Below the pieces are notes generated by a model. It saw nothing but the letters and a program-made list of their open reading frames with translations, did not search any database and was not told where the DNA came from. Shown in pieces: positions 42,292 through 53,253 of a stretch of 64,000 nucleotides of DNA (position 1 is its first letter; every line of letters begins with the position of its first letter). Source of the DNA: Burkholderiales bacterium GJ-E10 (lineage in GTDB: Bacteria > Pseudomonadota > Gammaproteobacteria > Burkholderiales > Burkholderiaceae_F); assembly GCA_000828975.1 (NCBI GenBank), contig AP014683.1, positions 2,871,700 to 2,935,699 of the forward strand, written 5' to 3'. The position numbers were made by a program, and so were the translations under genes.

Positions 42292-43542
42292 TCAATCGCC
42301 GCGTTCCAGCCACAGCCCTTTGAGGTATTCGCTCTCCGGGTGCGTCATCCGGATCGGATGGTCCGAACCGGCGGCGAGCCGCGCGCGCAGATCGCATTCG
42401 ACGCCGGCGTCGATCACGGCACCGGCGACGATTTTCTGGAACAGATCGGCATCGATCGCGCCGGAGCACGAGAAGGTCAGCAGGTGACCGCCGGGCTCGA
42501 GCAGCCGCAACCCATTGAGATTGATGTCCTTGTAGGCGCGGGCGGCGCGATCGACCTGATGGTGGTTGGCCGCGAACTTCGGCGGATCGAGCACGATCAG
42601 GTCGAACCGCTCGTCGCGGGCGCGCATGGCCCGCAATTCCTCGAACACGTCGGCGCAGCGCCACTGCACGCCGCCGGCCGCCGGGGGATGCGTGGCGGAA
42701 GGAGGCGTCGACGCGATGCCGTTGCGCTCGGCGTTGGCATGCGCCAGCGCCAGCGCATCGGCGGACGAATCGACGGACACCACGGTTTCCGCCCCGGCCA
42801 GGGCCGCGGCGAGACTGAATCCGCCCGTGTAGCAAAAGCAGTTGAGCACGCGCGGCGCCCGCCCGTGCCGCGCGCGAAAGGCGCGCACCAGGTCCGCAAT
42901 GCGCCGGCGATTGTCACGCTGATCGATGTAGAAACCGGTCTTGTGCCCGCGGCGCACCTCGACGCCGAACCGCACGCCGTGTTCCCGCACGTCGATGACG
43001 TCCGGCGGCGCTTCGCCGCGCAGCACGCCGCTCGTCCCCGGCAGGCCCTCCCGTGCGCGCAGGGCACCGTCGGAACGATCGAACACGTTGCCGCAACCGC
43101 TGGCATGACAGAGCGCATCGAGCAAGGCTTCACGGTGGCGCTCGACGCCGGCCGCCTGCATCTGCACGACGAGTTGATCGCCATAGCGGTCCGCGATCAG
43201 CCCGGGCAGGAAATCCGCTTCCGCGTAGACCAGCCGCACCGCGTCGGTGACTTCGTCCAGACCGCGGCGGCGGGCCACCGCCGCGCCGACCCGGTCGGCG
43301 AGCCAGGCTTCGTCGATCCGGTCTGCTTCGCGAAAGCTCCAGCACCGCAGGCGGATCGCCGACTCCGGCGACCATGCGGCCCAGGCCAAAAAGCGCTTGT
43401 CGGCGGCATGGACGGCGACGAGGTCGCCGCCGGCCGGCGAGCCGTGGACCTGCGCAATCGCCCCGGCGTACACCCATGGGTGCCGGCGCAGCAGGGAGCG
43501 CTCCTTGCCCGGCTTGAGGAAAACCGATCCTGCCGCGGTCAT
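42292..43542 (-). CDS. rlmI: Class I SAM-dependent rRNA methyltransferase, RlmI type
   Basis: 416 residues from the ATG at 43542, which overlaps the DUF484 stop (ATGA). An N-terminal PUA domain (~res 1-75; RSLLRRHPWVYAGAIAQVHG) precedes a methyltransferase domain with YIDQRDNR (~res 203), VLNCFCYTGGFSLAAALAGA (SAM motif I, ~res 233) and FDLIVLDPPKFA (~res 310). The likely reaction is m5C on 23S rRNA, as for E. coli RlmI. The final gene of the dapF operon in this genome. Confidence 0.88.
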   Translation of the reverse strand: MTAAGSVFLKPGKERSLLRRHPWVYAGAIAQVHGSPAGGDLVAVHAADKRFLAWAAWSPESAIRLRCWSFREADRIDEAWLADRVGAAVARRRGLDEVTDAVRLVYAEADFLPGLIADRYGDQLVVQMQAAGVERHREALLDALCHASGCGNVFDRSDGALRAREGLPGTSGVLRGEAPPDVIDVREHGVRFGVEVRRGHKTGFYIDQRDNRRRIADLVRAFRARHGRAPRVLNCFCYTGGFSLAAALAGAETVVSVDSSADALALAHANAERNGIASTPPSATHPPAAGGVQWRCADVFEELRAMRARDERFDLIVLDPPKFAANHHQVDRAARAYKDINLNGLRLLEPGGHLLTFSCSGAIDADLFQKIVAGAVIDAGVECDLRARLAAGSDHPIRMTHPESEYLKGLWLERGD

Positions 43543-44189
43543 GCGTCCGGCCGCAGCGCGGCGCTGGTGAGTTCGCCGATGAGGGCGAGCACCGCCGTCC
43601 CCATCGCAGCATCGAACCGCGCCGGTTCCGGCGAGCCGAGCACGATCAACCCGAAGGCGTCGGCCCCATCGGCGACGCGCAACGGAACGAGTGCGGCGCT
43701 CTTGGCCGCGGCCCAGCGCTCGTCCAGCCAGCCGAACCGCCGCAGGTCGATCTCGGCGCCGCACAGCGGTGCGTGCAGGCCGCGCGCAGCTTCCACCGCG
43801 GTTGCCATCGCGGCATCGGCGTCGCCGACCGACCAGGTCCGGATCGCGGCCATCGGGATGGAAAAAATGCGCTCCAGCTCATGCGCGGCGTCGACCGCCA
43901 TCGTCTCCCGGTTCCGCAGCGCAACGAGGTTGCGCGTCCAGTCGATCAGGTTGCGCAACAGCCGGTCGTTGTCGTGTCCGATGCGGATCAGATTCGCAAG
44001 CTTGGCTTCGAGCGCCTTGTTGCGTTCGCGCAGCAACTGCGCCTGCCGCTCCATCAGCGATACCGCGGCCCCCCGCTGCGGGTCGGAGATCTTCAACTCC
44101 GCCAGCAGTTCGGCATGGCGATCGAAGAACCCCGGGGTCTCCCGCAGGTAGCGGGCGACATCGCTTTCATTCCACTGCGGTTCGCTCAT
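43539..44189 (-). CDS. DUF484 (GAF-like) protein
   Basis: 216 residues. The N-terminal [22 protein letters not shown] (~res 10) and [20 protein letters not shown] coiled coil (~res 40) are hallmark DUF484 sequences. A GAF-like domain follows (~res 100-216, ending [12 protein letters not shown]). Function unknown; the family is nearly always next to dapF and xerC. Both ends overlap neighbouring genes by ATGA, so it is coupled to dapF and rlmI. Confidence 0.9.
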   Translation of the reverse strand: MSEPQWNESDVARYLRETPGFFDRHAELLAELKISDPQRGAAVSLMERQAQLLRERNKALEAKLANLIRIGHDNDRLLRNLIDWTRNLVALRNRETMAVDAAHELERIFSIPMAAIRTWSVGDADAAMATAVEAARGLHAPLCGAEIDLRRFGWLDERWAAAKSAALVPLRVADGADAFGLIVLGSPEPARFDAAMGTAVLALIGELTSAALRPDA

Positions 44190-45052
44190 GGTAGATCCAT
44201 TTCTCCTTCGAAGACCGGCTCCGCCGGACCCGTCATCCACACCGATGTGTCGTCCCCATCCCAGGCGATGCGCAGCGTGCCCCCGCGCGCCTGAACCTCG
44301 ACCGGAGTGTCGAGCAACCCGGCCCGGATGCCGGCCACCGCCGCCGCGCAGGCGCCGGTGCCACAGGCCAGCGTCTCCCCCGCGCCGCGCTCCCAGACGC
44401 GCAAGCGCAGATGCGAACGATCGACCACCTGGGCAAAGCCGGCGTTGACCCCGCGGGCGAACCGCGGGTGCCGCTCGATCCGCGGACCGTCCTCCGCCAC
44501 CGGCGCGGCGTCGACATCGCCGACGAACTGGACGGCATGGGGATTGCCCATCGACACGATGCAGACCGGCACGGAACGCCGATCCACATCGAGCGGCCAG
44601 ACCTGCGCGCCGCCGCGCGCCGACGGCACCAGACCAGAGGCGTCGAAACCGCTGGCTTCGGGTCGAAAATCCGGGGGACCCATGTCGACGGTGACCTGGC
44701 CGTCCTCCTCCAGGCGCGGCTCGATCACGCCGCTCGCGGTCACGACGCGGATCCGGCGCTTGTCGGTCAGGCCGAGCCGGCGCACGAACTTGACGAAGCA
44801 GCGCGCGCCGTTGCCGCACTGCTCCACCTCGCCGCCGTCCGCATTGAAGATGCGATAGCGGAAGTCCGCCTCCGCGCCCGGACCCGAGACCGGCGCGCGT
44901 TCGACGACCAGCACCTGATCCGCGCCGACGCCGTAGCGGCGGTCCGCCAGGGCGCGGATCCGGCGCGCGTCGAGTTCGAGGCGCTGCCCGATCGCGTCGA
45001 GCATCACGAAATCGTTGCCGGCCCCCTGCATTTTGACAAAACGGAACTTCAT
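44186..45052 (-). CDS. dapF: Diaminopimelate epimerase
   Basis: 288 residues from the ATG at 45052. The opening [15 protein letters not shown] is diagnostic. The catalytic Cys pair lies in [13 protein letters not shown] (~res 80) and [14 protein letters not shown] (~res 236). It converts LL- to meso-diaminopimelate for lysine and peptidoglycan. It is the first gene of dapF-DUF484-rlmI. Confidence 0.96.
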   Translation of the reverse strand: MKFRFVKMQGAGNDFVMLDAIGQRLELDARRIRALADRRYGVGADQVLVVERAPVSGPGAEADFRYRIFNADGGEVEQCGNGARCFVKFVRRLGLTDKRRIRVVTASGVIEPRLEEDGQVTVDMGPPDFRPEASGFDASGLVPSARGGAQVWPLDVDRRSVPVCIVSMGNPHAVQFVGDVDAAPVAEDGPRIERHPRFARGVNAGFAQVVDRSHLRLRVWERGAGETLACGTGACAAAVAGIRAGLLDTPVEVQARGGTLRIAWDGDDTSVWMTGPAEPVFEGEMDLP

Positions 45053-45202
45053 GGCGCGATTATCGCCGACGGCGAAGCGGGAGCCGGGACCTGGATCGGA
45101 ATCGGCGGCGGCCGGGCGATCCGCATGGATCGGCCATTGCGGTGTCACAAATTTTCGGGGCATCCCTTCCGGGGATCGGCGGATAGAATCCGACCGCCAA
45201 CC

Positions 45203-47119
45203 ATGAACAACCAAAAGACGGCACAACGTCTGCGGGGCGAGGTGGCTCCCCTCCTCCCCGAAGAGCAACAGGAGATCCTTGACTTCCAGCAAGCGATCCT
45301 GCGCAGCGTATTGGGCGGCGGCGACTCCGCCAGCATGGTTGCCGACGTCTGCCGCCTGGCGGAGATGCTGCTGCCCGACTCGGTCGGCTCGGTGATGCTG
45401 CTCAACCGCGACGACGGCCTGCTGCACCTGTTCGCGGCGCCCAGCGTTCCGCAAAGCGCGGCGCAACGGCTGGATTTTCTGCGTCCCGGTCCGGGCGCCG
45501 GGTCCTGCGGCAACGTCATCCACTGCGGCACCCCGCAGTATGTCGATGACACGTTCCACGACCCGCGCTGGAGCGACCTGCGCCCGATCGCGCAGGATCT
45601 CGACATCCGCTCCTGCTGGTCGGTTCCGGTCGTGGACGGCCAAGGAAGCATCATCGGGACGTTCGCGCTGTCGAGCTTCGAGCACCGGATGCCGGGGTCG
45701 TTCCATCGCAAGCTGCTGGACACCGGCGCCGCGCTGGTCGGGATCATCCTGTCGCACGCCCGCTGGCAGGACAGCCTGCGGCTGTCCCGCAAGGCCTTCG
45801 ATTCCGCGATCCAGCACCTGTCGACGCACGATGCGCAGACCGGCCTGCCCAACCGGGTGCTGTTCCGCGCCGGCTGCGAAAGCCTGGTCCACAGCGGCGC
45901 GCAAGGCGCGCTGCTGTGCCTGAACATCGACGACTTCCGCAGCATCAACGAAACCCTGGGGCTGGGCTGCGGGGACCACATCCTGCGCGAGGTCGCAGCC
46001 CGGCTGTCCGGGCTCATCGGCAATGCGGAAAGCGTGTGCCGCTGGAGCGCGGACGAATTCCTCGTGGTGACCTCCTCGGCCGCCGACCTCGATTCGGTGG
46101 CGAATCTTTGCCTGCGCATTTCGGAGGCGCTCTGCCTGCCGATCGAGATCGACGACCAGCAGGTCCGGCTGACGGTCTCGCAGGGGGTCGCGCAGTTCCC
46201 GGCCGACGGGACGAAATTCGACGACCTGCTGCGCCGCGCCACTGCCGCCCTGCAGGACGCGAAGCGCGCCGGCAAGAACATCGTGCGCTATGCGACCGCA
46301 CGCGCCAACGACACCGTCCGGGCGCATTTCCAGATCGCCCAGGACCTGCGACGCGCGCTGGCGCAGAAGGAGTTCGAGCTGCACTACCAGCCGCAGATCT
46401 GCCTGCGGACCGGCCGGGTGGTCGGGGCCGAAGGCCTGATCCGCTGGCGCGACCCCGAGCGGGGGCTGGTGCCGCCCGGGGTCTTCATCGGCGCGGCCGA
46501 GCGGACGGGCCTCATCGTCGACATCGGCGCCTGGGTGATCGAGCAGGCGTGCGCCGACGCGGCACGATGGCGCACACTCGGCGCCGGCGACATCCGGCTC
46601 AGCGTCAACGTGTCGGCGATCCAGACCCGGCGCGACGATTTCTGCACGATCCTCACCGGCGCGATGGCCCGCCACGGCATCGCCGCGAAACAGCTCGACC
46701 TGGAGCTGACCGAATCCGTGTTCATGGAAGACAGTCCGCAGATGCGCGCCATGCTGGAAAGCCTCAAGCGCACCGGGGTACAACTGTCGATCGACGACTT
46801 CGGCACGGGCTACTCCAGTCTGGCCTACCTGCGCTGGCTCGCGGTCAACCGCCTCAAGATCGATCGGACCTTCGTGGCCGGCCTGCGCAACGGCGACGAC
46901 ACCTCCGCGATCGTCCAGGCCGTGATCGGCCTTGCGCACGCCATGAACCTCGCCGTGGTCGCGGAGGGCGTGGAAGACGAGGAAACCTTGCGACAGCTGC
47001 AAGAGATGGGTTGCGACGAAGCGCAGGGATTCTTCTTCGATGCGGCGCTGCCCGCGCCCCAATTCGAGCAGCGACTGTTTGCGGCAGCTCCGTATGCGCA
47101 GTGCACGGATCCGGGTTGA
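45203..47119 (+). CDS. GAF-GGDEF-EAL c-di-GMP signalling protein
   Basis: 638 residues. A GAF domain (~res 45-195; [31 protein letters not shown]) precedes a GGDEF domain whose signature is degenerate ([11 protein letters not shown] at ~res 283), so cyclase activity is unlikely. The EAL domain (~res 375-630) has GAEGLIRW in place of EALxRW but keeps [30 protein letters not shown] and AEGVED. It is probably a phosphodiesterase that breaks down c-di-GMP under GAF-ligand control. It is divergent from dapF. Confidence 0.88.
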   Translation: MNNQKTAQRLRGEVAPLLPEEQQEILDFQQAILRSVLGGGDSASMVADVCRLAEMLLPDSVGSVMLLNRDDGLLHLFAAPSVPQSAAQRLDFLRPGPGAGSCGNVIHCGTPQYVDDTFHDPRWSDLRPIAQDLDIRSCWSVPVVDGQGSIIGTFALSSFEHRMPGSFHRKLLDTGAALVGIILSHARWQDSLRLSRKAFDSAIQHLSTHDAQTGLPNRVLFRAGCESLVHSGAQGALLCLNIDDFRSINETLGLGCGDHILREVAARLSGLIGNAESVCRWSADEFLVVTSSAADLDSVANLCLRISEALCLPIEIDDQQVRLTVSQGVAQFPADGTKFDDLLRRATAALQDAKRAGKNIVRYATARANDTVRAHFQIAQDLRRALAQKEFELHYQPQICLRTGRVVGAEGLIRWRDPERGLVPPGVFIGAAERTGLIVDIGAWVIEQACADAARWRTLGAGDIRLSVNVSAIQTRRDDFCTILTGAMARHGIAAKQLDLELTESVFMEDSPQMRAMLESLKRTGVQLSIDDFGTGYSSLAYLRWLAVNRLKIDRTFVAGLRNGDDTSAIVQAVIGLAHAMNLAVVAEGVEDEETLRQLQEMGCDEAQGFFFDAALPAPQFEQRLFAAAPYAQCTDPG

Positions 47120-47229
47120 CCGGCTGACCGCGTGATCGCCGCGCCGGCGCGGGAACCCGTGCCGGTATGATCGACGCCGATTGGGCATCTTTCTCTCCTT
47201 GGCAACCCGGCGCGAAGACGCGCTCCCGC

Positions 47230-48966
47230 ATGGACACACCGCACACTCCGGACAACCCGGCAGCCCGCATCTGGTCCGGCCTGCGCAGGCACCTGCGGTC
47301 CATCCGGCTGTTCAAGGGTCTTCCGCCGGCGAATCGGCCCGCGGTGCTGCGTGACGCGATGGCGGGCGTCGTGCTCGCGTCGATGGACATCCCGCAGCTC
47401 CTCGGCTATGCCCGCATCGCCGCCATGCCGCCGGTGACCGGGCTCTACACCGGCCTGCTTCCCGCAGTGGCGTTCGCAATCTTCGGCGCGTCGCCGAGTC
47501 TCGTCGTCGCCGCCGACTCCGCAACCGCCACGATCTTTGCGGGCAAGCTCACGACGCTCGCCGACCCGTCGAGTGCCGAATATGTCGCGCTGGCGGGGAT
47601 GACCGCGTTGCTCACCGCCATGATGCTGCTGATCGCGCGCATCTTCCGCCTCGGCTTCCTTGCCGATTTTCTGTCGCGCACGGTGCTGGTGGGATTCCTT
47701 GCGGGCGTCGGCGTGCAGGTCGGCATCGCGATGCTGGGCGACATGCTGGCCATCCCCTTCTCGTCGCGCCTGACGACCGAACAGGCCGCCGACATTGCCA
47801 GCCACCTGTCGACCATCCACTGGCCGGTGTTCGGCCTGTCGGCGATCGTCGTGACGACCATCCTGTCGTTCAAGCGGTTCCGGCCGCACTGGCCGGTCGC
47901 ACTGGCCGCGGTGATTGTCAGCATCGGCGCCAGCGTGATCTGGGACTTCGCCCGCCACGGCATCGCCGTGATCGGCCCCTTGCGGGTCGGCCTGCCGCAT
48001 CTGCGCCTGCCCCCGGTCGGATGGACCCAGGCGCTGGACCTCCTGGAGGTGGCCGCATCCTGCTTCGTCGTGGTCATCGCGCAGAGTGCCGCGACCAGCC
48101 GCGCGTTCGCCGACCGCCATGGCGACGCGATCGACGAGGATGCCGATCTGCTCGGCCTTGCCGCGGCCAACGTCGCCGCGGCGATGACCGGCGCCTTCGT
48201 GGTCAACGGCAGCCCGACGCAGACCGCAATGGCCGATCAGGCGGGCGCGCGCAGCCAGATCGCCCAGATCACTCTGGCCGTCGTCGTGATCGTGGTGCTG
48301 CTGTTTCTGAGCCGATGGCTGCAGTATCTGCCGCAGTGCGTCCTGGCATCGATCGTGTTCACGATCGCCGTCAGCCTCGTCAACGTCCGCGAGCTGAATG
48401 AAATCCGCCGCGAAAGTCCGGGCGAATTCGCCCTGGCGATGACGACTGCGGCGGTGATCGTGGTCGGCGGCGTGGAGAGCGGAATCCTGGCCGCGATCGC
48501 ACTATCGCTGCTGCGCCACGTGCGCCACAGCTACCGGCCGCATACGATGGTGGTGATGCCCAACGGCAACGGCCGCTGGGAGCCCGTCCCGACGCGGGAG
48601 GGCATGGAAACCGCGCCGGGCCTGATCATTTACCGCTTCGGCGCCGATCTTTTCTATGCCAACGAACGGCAGTTCGCAGACGAAGTGCGCCGGCTGATCG
48701 ACGCCGCCCCCCATCCGGTCCATCGCTTCCTGATCGATGCTTCGGCGATCACCGACCTCGACTACTCGGCGGGACGTTCCGTCAATGCCTTGTGCCAGGC
48801 GCTGAGCGCCCGCGGCATCGAAGTGGCGATGGCACGCGTGAACCCGTATCTGCGTTCGGATCTGGTCCGCCATGGCGTGACGTCGGTGATCGGCGAGGCC
48901 AATATCTACAGCACCCTGCACGAAGCGCTCGCCGGCGTCCACCGCGTCGCGGCGTCGGGTCCGTAG
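47230..48966 (+). CDS. SulP-family anion transporter with STAS domain
   Basis: 578 residues from the ATG at 47230. Around ten to twelve transmembrane helices, with the SulP motif [28 protein letters not shown] split over helices 1-2. [16 protein letters not shown] at ~res 330 is the substrate region. The C-terminal cytoplasmic STAS domain (~res 455-575) has [19 protein letters not shown]. Likely sulfate, bicarbonate or another anion. No partner gene is nearby. Confidence 0.9.
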   Translation: MDTPHTPDNPAARIWSGLRRHLRSIRLFKGLPPANRPAVLRDAMAGVVLASMDIPQLLGYARIAAMPPVTGLYTGLLPAVAFAIFGASPSLVVAADSATATIFAGKLTTLADPSSAEYVALAGMTALLTAMMLLIARIFRLGFLADFLSRTVLVGFLAGVGVQVGIAMLGDMLAIPFSSRLTTEQAADIASHLSTIHWPVFGLSAIVVTTILSFKRFRPHWPVALAAVIVSIGASVIWDFARHGIAVIGPLRVGLPHLRLPPVGWTQALDLLEVAASCFVVVIAQSAATSRAFADRHGDAIDEDADLLGLAAANVAAAMTGAFVVNGSPTQTAMADQAGARSQIAQITLAVVVIVVLLFLSRWLQYLPQCVLASIVFTIAVSLVNVRELNEIRRESPGEFALAMTTAAVIVVGGVESGILAAIALSLLRHVRHSYRPHTMVVMPNGNGRWEPVPTREGMETAPGLIIYRFGADLFYANERQFADEVRRLIDAAPHPVHRFLIDASAITDLDYSAGRSVNALCQALSARGIEVAMARVNPYLRSDLVRHGVTSVIGEANIYSTLHEALAGVHRVAASGP

Positions 48967-49011
48967 CGCGGCCGGGTTCGCGCCGCGACGCGGTGGACGG
49001 CGCCGTGCGCC

Positions 49012-49485
49012 TTACCAGCCCATCGTCGGGCCGAACGCGAATCCATACCCCGGCCCCCATGGTCCCCATGCCGACCAGTTCCAGGATGCGTTGTTGTACA
49101 TCTCGGCGGCCATCGCCTGCTCGTCGACCATGTGCTGTTCCAGGCGGTCGCGCTTGTACTGGTTGTAGGCCTGTTGCGTGCCGATGTAGAGGCACCCGCA
49201 GACCATGGGATCGGCGTAGACGTAATGGACCGTATCGCCATGCACGCGCATCACGAACCGGTTCGGCGGCAACTGGCTCAGCATCGCGATGCGCTCGGGC
49301 GTATTGGCCGGACGCACGATGAATCCGGCGGCGGCCAGATTGTCTTCGTGATGCGCGATCCGCTCCTGCTGGGTCTCGCAGGAGCACAGCGCAACGACGG
49401 CCACCAGCGCGGCCGCGCCGGCACGCAGCGACCGGATGCCGGAGGGTGCACGGACAGATCCGGCTGAGCGAAACGATGCAGACAT
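49012..49485 (-). CDS. Putative lipoprotein with Trp/Gly-rich tail
   Basis: 157 residues. The signal region RAGAAALVAVVALCSCETQ fits a lipobox with the modified Cys at the second C. The mature part has NLAAAGFIVRPANTPERIAML, the cysteine pair PMVCGCLYIGTQQAYNQYK, and a tail rich in Trp, Gly and Asn (NASWNWSAWGPWGPGYGFAF). Similar short lipoproteins occur in proteobacteria, with no known function. It is divergent from the YfdX-family gene. Confidence 0.6.
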   Translation of the reverse strand: MSASFRSAGSVRAPSGIRSLRAGAAALVAVVALCSCETQQERIAHHEDNLAAAGFIVRPANTPERIAMLSQLPPNRFVMRVHGDTVHYVYADPMVCGCLYIGTQQAYNQYKRDRLEQHMVDEQAMAAEMYNNASWNWSAWGPWGPGYGFAFGPTMGW

Positions 49486-49752
49486 GCCAAGCTCCACGAT
49501 GCGGGGAATACGGAAAGCATACCGTGCCGAACGGCGCCGGTCATGGCAGTGCCGCTCTCGGCCGCGCACCGCCCTCGGAGAATGTCGCCACCCCCGGAAA
49601 CGACGTACGCAATATCCGTAAACACTCCTCGCAACGCATTCGCGCGATCTCGGACATTCCCGCGGATCCTTGCGGAGAAAATGGGCAACGGCGCCACGGA
49701 ACCTTCCGCGATCGTTCCCGGCCGCCCTCGGAAAACCATTGCACCGGAGTCG

Positions 49753-50658
49753 ATGATGAGAAGAAAAACCCGAAACGCCCGAAATGCCCTTTCCCTGCTG
49801 GCTTGCGCCGGGCTGATGGCCGCGATCGGCAGCGCTGCCGCCGCCGATTCCCGCGCTTCCCGGCCCGCGACGCCGGCCGCGGCAGCGAAGGAGCAGCACG
49901 TGAAGGACGTGGCCTCGCAGGCGCTGCGGCGGGAGCGCCACCGGCTGATCCGCAACGCGATGGTCGCCCAGGACGAGGTGCTGCACGCCCTGTTCTATCT
50001 CGAGGATCATGATACGAAGCCGGCATTCCACCTGCTGTCCGATGCGGACGGACGACTCAACGTGCTGCTCGCGCGCGACCCGCATCTCAATCTCGTGCCG
50101 ATCGCCGTCCGCGCCAACATCATCGACACCAAGCCATCCCTGGAAACGATCCACACCTCGGTGAAGGGCGCCGAGTCGGCGCTCGACGCCGGCAACATCC
50201 AGCATGCCCGCGCACTGCTGGTTCCGCTGCGCAGCGAGATGCACATCGACACCGATCTGCTGCCGCTGGGGATCTACCCGAAGGCGATCAGGAAGGCCAG
50301 CGAGGAGATCCAGGCATCACGGATCGCGGATGCCGAGTCGACCCTCGCCGATGCCCTCGGGTCGATCGTGACGTCGGAACAGGTCGTCCCGTTGCCGCCG
50401 ATCGAAGCGGAAGGCGACGTGCTCGACGCCGAAGGCCTGATGAAACAAGGCACGGCGAAAAACAAGGCGGCGATCCTGTCGCTGCTGTCCCGTGCGGACC
50501 ACCATCTCGCCGATGCCGACGCCCTCGGCTACGGAAAATACAAGCCGATTCGCGACGAAATCGCTGCAATCCAGGGAAAGGTGCGCGGCGGCAATGCAAA
50601 GCCGGGCATTTTCGGGCATATCAAGCAGATGTTCCACGACCTGGCCGCGAAAGTCTGA
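49753..50658 (+). CDS. YfdX-family periplasmic protein
   Basis: 301 residues. A signal peptide (NALSLLACAGLMAAIGSAAAA) is followed by a helical YfdX domain: ALRRERHRLIRNAMVAQDEVL (~res 58), VPIAVRANIIDTKPSLE (~res 115) and LLPLGIYPKAIRKASEEI (~res 167). A segment beginning VPLPPIEAEGDVLDAEGL is typical of the family. YfdX in enterobacteria is linked to acid or drug stress. It is followed 53 bp later by a DUF2501 gene with a clear ribosome site. Confidence 0.8.
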   Translation: MMRRKTRNARNALSLLACAGLMAAIGSAAAADSRASRPATPAAAAKEQHVKDVASQALRRERHRLIRNAMVAQDEVLHALFYLEDHDTKPAFHLLSDADGRLNVLLARDPHLNLVPIAVRANIIDTKPSLETIHTSVKGAESALDAGNIQHARALLVPLRSEMHIDTDLLPLGIYPKAIRKASEEIQASRIADAESTLADALGSIVTSEQVVPLPPIEAEGDVLDAEGLMKQGTAKNKAAILSLLSRADHHLADADALGYGKYKPIRDEIAAIQGKVRGGNAKPGIFGHIKQMFHDLAAKV

Positions 50659-50711
50659 TCGTGCCGCGACCCGAGCCGCTTCCGGCCTTTTGATCGACGA
50701 AGGGAACCAAC

Positions 50712-51149
50712 ATGAAAAAAACCAGCCACCATTTCCTGGCGCTCGCGGTCGTCTGCCTGCTGCCGATTTCGTCTGCACACGCACAACTCGGCGGCATCCT
50801 CAACCAGTTCGGCGGCGGTGCGGCGCAATCGTCCGGCACCCCCGCCGCCGGGCTCGGCGCAATCGGCGGCGGCACCGCGCTGGTTCCCGGCAGCCTCGGC
50901 AATGTCGTGGGCCTGCTGAAATACTGCATCGAGAACAACTACCTGGGCGGCAACGCCAAGTCGGTGCAGAGCACGCTGATGGGCAAGCTGGGGAACAACC
51001 CCGCATCGAACCCCGGCTACGCGAGCGGACTCGTCGGCATTCTCGATGCAGGCAATGGCCAGACGATGAACCTGGGCGGCGGAGCGACGCAGCCGCTCAG
51101 CCAGCAGATCTGCACGCGCGTATTGGCCCAGGCGAAATCGTTCCTCTAA
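50712..51149 (+). CDS. DUF2501 (YjjA-like) periplasmic protein
   Basis: 145 residues. The signal peptide is FLALAVVCLLPISSAHA. A Gly-rich low-complexity stretch (~res 26-60) precedes the DUF2501 core VVGLLKYCIENNYLGGNAKSV (~res 65), LGNNPASNPGYASGLVG and a C-terminal QQICTRVLAQAKSFL. The two Cys may form a disulfide. Function unknown. Confidence 0.8.
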   Translation: MKKTSHHFLALAVVCLLPISSAHAQLGGILNQFGGGAAQSSGTPAAGLGAIGGGTALVPGSLGNVVGLLKYCIENNYLGGNAKSVQSTLMGKLGNNPASNPGYASGLVGILDAGNGQTMNLGGGATQPLSQQICTRVLAQAKSFL

Positions 51150-51309
51150 GGCCGGTGGCCACCCAGCCGCCCACGGGCTTCGCCGTTGCCTGCGGCGGGC
51201 ACGATGCGCCCCGCACCCTTCCTGTGACAATGCCTGTCACAAGGCCGTGATGTCGGCGTGCGAACATCGCGCCGACGTCCGCGCGGAACCGGGCTGGGAA
51301 AAACGGGCA

Positions 51310-52323
51310 ATGGATTGGAAACTGGCACGCGCGGGACTGGCCGCGCTCATCGCGGCTTGCGCCGTACCGCAACCTGCGGTCGCGGGGACGGACCTTCCCT
51401 GGAAGGTCGTCGCCGACGTCCCCCTGCCGGGGAACACCACGCGTTTCGACTATGCGAGCGACGACCCGGCACGACATCGGCTGTTCCTGGCCCACCTCGG
51501 GCAGGACGAGGTGCTGGCGTTCGACACGCGAACCCGCAAGATCATCGGCGTGGTCGGCAACGTCCGCAAGGTCCACGGCGTGCTGGCGATTCCGCAGCTC
51601 GGCCGCGTCTACGCCAGCGCGACGGGCACCGACGAGATCGTGGCGATCGACGAGACACGCCTGACGGAAGTGGCGCGGATACCGAGCGGCGTCCATCCGG
51701 ACGGCATGGCATATGCGCCCGGGGTCGAGCGGCTCTACGTGTCGGACGAAATCGGCAGGACCGAGACGGTGATCGACGTGCGCACGAACCGGCGCATCGC
51801 CACCATTCCGCTGGGCGGCGAAGTCGGCAACAGCCAATACGACCGGGCCTCCGGCCACATTTTCGTCAACGTGCAGACGCGGGGGCAACTGGTCGAGATC
51901 GATCCCGCGACCGACCGCGTCATCCGGCGCATCCGTCTGCGGGGCGCGGAGGACAACCACGGCCTGCTCATCGAGCCGCGGTCGCGCCGCGCATTCATCG
52001 CCTGCGCCGGCAACGACCGGCTGCTGGTGCTCGACCTGCGGACACGGCGCATCACGCAGACCCTGCCGATCGGCCACGACCCCGACGTGCTCGCCTTCGA
52101 TCCGCGGACCAACCTGCTTTACGTCGCGTCGGAATCCGGGACGGTATCGCTGATGGCGCTGCAGGCCGGTCGCCTGCGGATGCTGGGCGCGGGCCGGCTT
52201 GCGCCCGATGCCCACGTCGTCGCCGTGGATCCGGACACGGATCTCGCCTATTTCCCGATCCGCAATCTCGGCGGTCGCCCGATGCTGCGCATCACCGAGG
52301 TCGTCGGCAGGGGGGTGCGATAA
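51310..52323 (+). CDS. Secreted YncE-like beta-propeller protein
   Basis: 337 residues from the ATG at 51310. After a signal peptide (ARAGLAALIAACAVPQPAVA) it is made of repeated ~42-residue blades with YVSDE-, TNRRIATIPLGGEVG, ATDRVIRRIRLRG and RTRRITQTLPIGHDPDVLAF patterns. This is the seven-bladed YncE/surface-layer propeller type. No catalytic residues are evident; a binding or scaffolding role in the periplasm is likely. Confidence 0.8.
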   Translation: MDWKLARAGLAALIAACAVPQPAVAGTDLPWKVVADVPLPGNTTRFDYASDDPARHRLFLAHLGQDEVLAFDTRTRKIIGVVGNVRKVHGVLAIPQLGRVYASATGTDEIVAIDETRLTEVARIPSGVHPDGMAYAPGVERLYVSDEIGRTETVIDVRTNRRIATIPLGGEVGNSQYDRASGHIFVNVQTRGQLVEIDPATDRVIRRIRLRGAEDNHGLLIEPRSRRAFIACAGNDRLLVLDLRTRRITQTLPIGHDPDVLAFDPRTNLLYVASESGTVSLMALQAGRLRMLGAGRLAPDAHVVAVDPDTDLAYFPIRNLGGRPMLRITEVVGRGVR

Positions 52324-52360
52324 TCCGGGCTCCCCATCGAGTCCATCCGAAAGATTCCGT

Positions 52361-53236
52361 GTGACCTACGCCCTGCTCGCGGTGGCGACCATCCTCTGGG
52401 GCGCGAACTTCAACCTTTCGAAGCACGTCCTGGCCGACGAGCATGCGCTGATCGCCGCCGCTGCGCGGTTCGACATCGCCGCGGCGGCAATGCTCGCCCT
52501 GTGCGCCGTTCGAAGAACTCCCGTGCCGATTCTGCGCCACGGCCGCGCATACCTCATCCTGGGCGCAGTCGGCGTGGCCGGATTCAATGCCTTGTTCTTC
52601 TATGGCATGAAGTGGACCTCTCCCGTCAACGGCGCGCTGATCATGGCGACGAGCCCCCTGTTGACCGCGACCCTGGCCTACTTCGTGTCGGGGGACCGGC
52701 TGGGCGTCCGGCAGATCCTCGCGCTGCCGATCGGCCTGGGCGGCGTCGCCTTCGTGGTGCTGGGCGGCGGCGCGCGGGTGCACATCGCGTTCGGCGACAT
52801 CCTGATGCTTGCCGGCAGCCTTTGCTGGGCGATCTACAACGTGCTGACCGGCCGGATGATGCCGCGCGGCGTGGATGGGTTCGCCAACACCGCGGCCGTC
52901 ATGCTCACCGGCGGGCTGGCATTGAGCGCGGCCGCCGCACTCGCGCACGCGCGGGTCGCCGTGCCGCATGCAGGGGCGTTGGCCTCCCTCCTGGTGATGA
53001 GCCTGGGCGGCACCGTCCTGTCCTACCTGTTCTGGAATGCCGGGATCGCGCGCCTGGGCGCCGCGCGCACGGCCCTGTTCATGAACGTCGTTCCGGTAAG
53101 CTCGATGGCCTTTTCCGTCCTCGAAGGACGCGCGCCGACACTGACCCAGATCGCCGGCGGCGTCGCGGTGATCGGCGCGGTCACCCTCGCCGCCTGGCCG
53201 TCCGGCCGAAGCCTGGTACGCCGAAGCGCGGCGTAG
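52361..53236 (+). CDS. EamA/DMT-family transporter
   Basis: 291 residues from a GTG at 52361. Ten hydrophobic helices are arranged as two EamA repeats (LLAVATILWGANFNLSKHVL at the start; FGDILMLAGSLCWAIYNVLTG at ~res 143). Typical export of amino acids or other metabolites. The substrate is unknown. It starts 37 bp after the propeller gene. Confidence 0.9.
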   Translation: MTYALLAVATILWGANFNLSKHVLADEHALIAAAARFDIAAAAMLALCAVRRTPVPILRHGRAYLILGAVGVAGFNALFFYGMKWTSPVNGALIMATSPLLTATLAYFVSGDRLGVRQILALPIGLGGVAFVVLGGGARVHIAFGDILMLAGSLCWAIYNVLTGRMMPRGVDGFANTAAVMLTGGLALSAAAALAHARVAVPHAGALASLLVMSLGGTVLSYLFWNAGIARLGAARTALFMNVVPVSSMAFSVLEGRAPTLTQIAGGVAVIGAVTLAAWPSGRSLVRRSAA

Positions 53237-53253
53237 GCACTGCGCCGGCGAAG

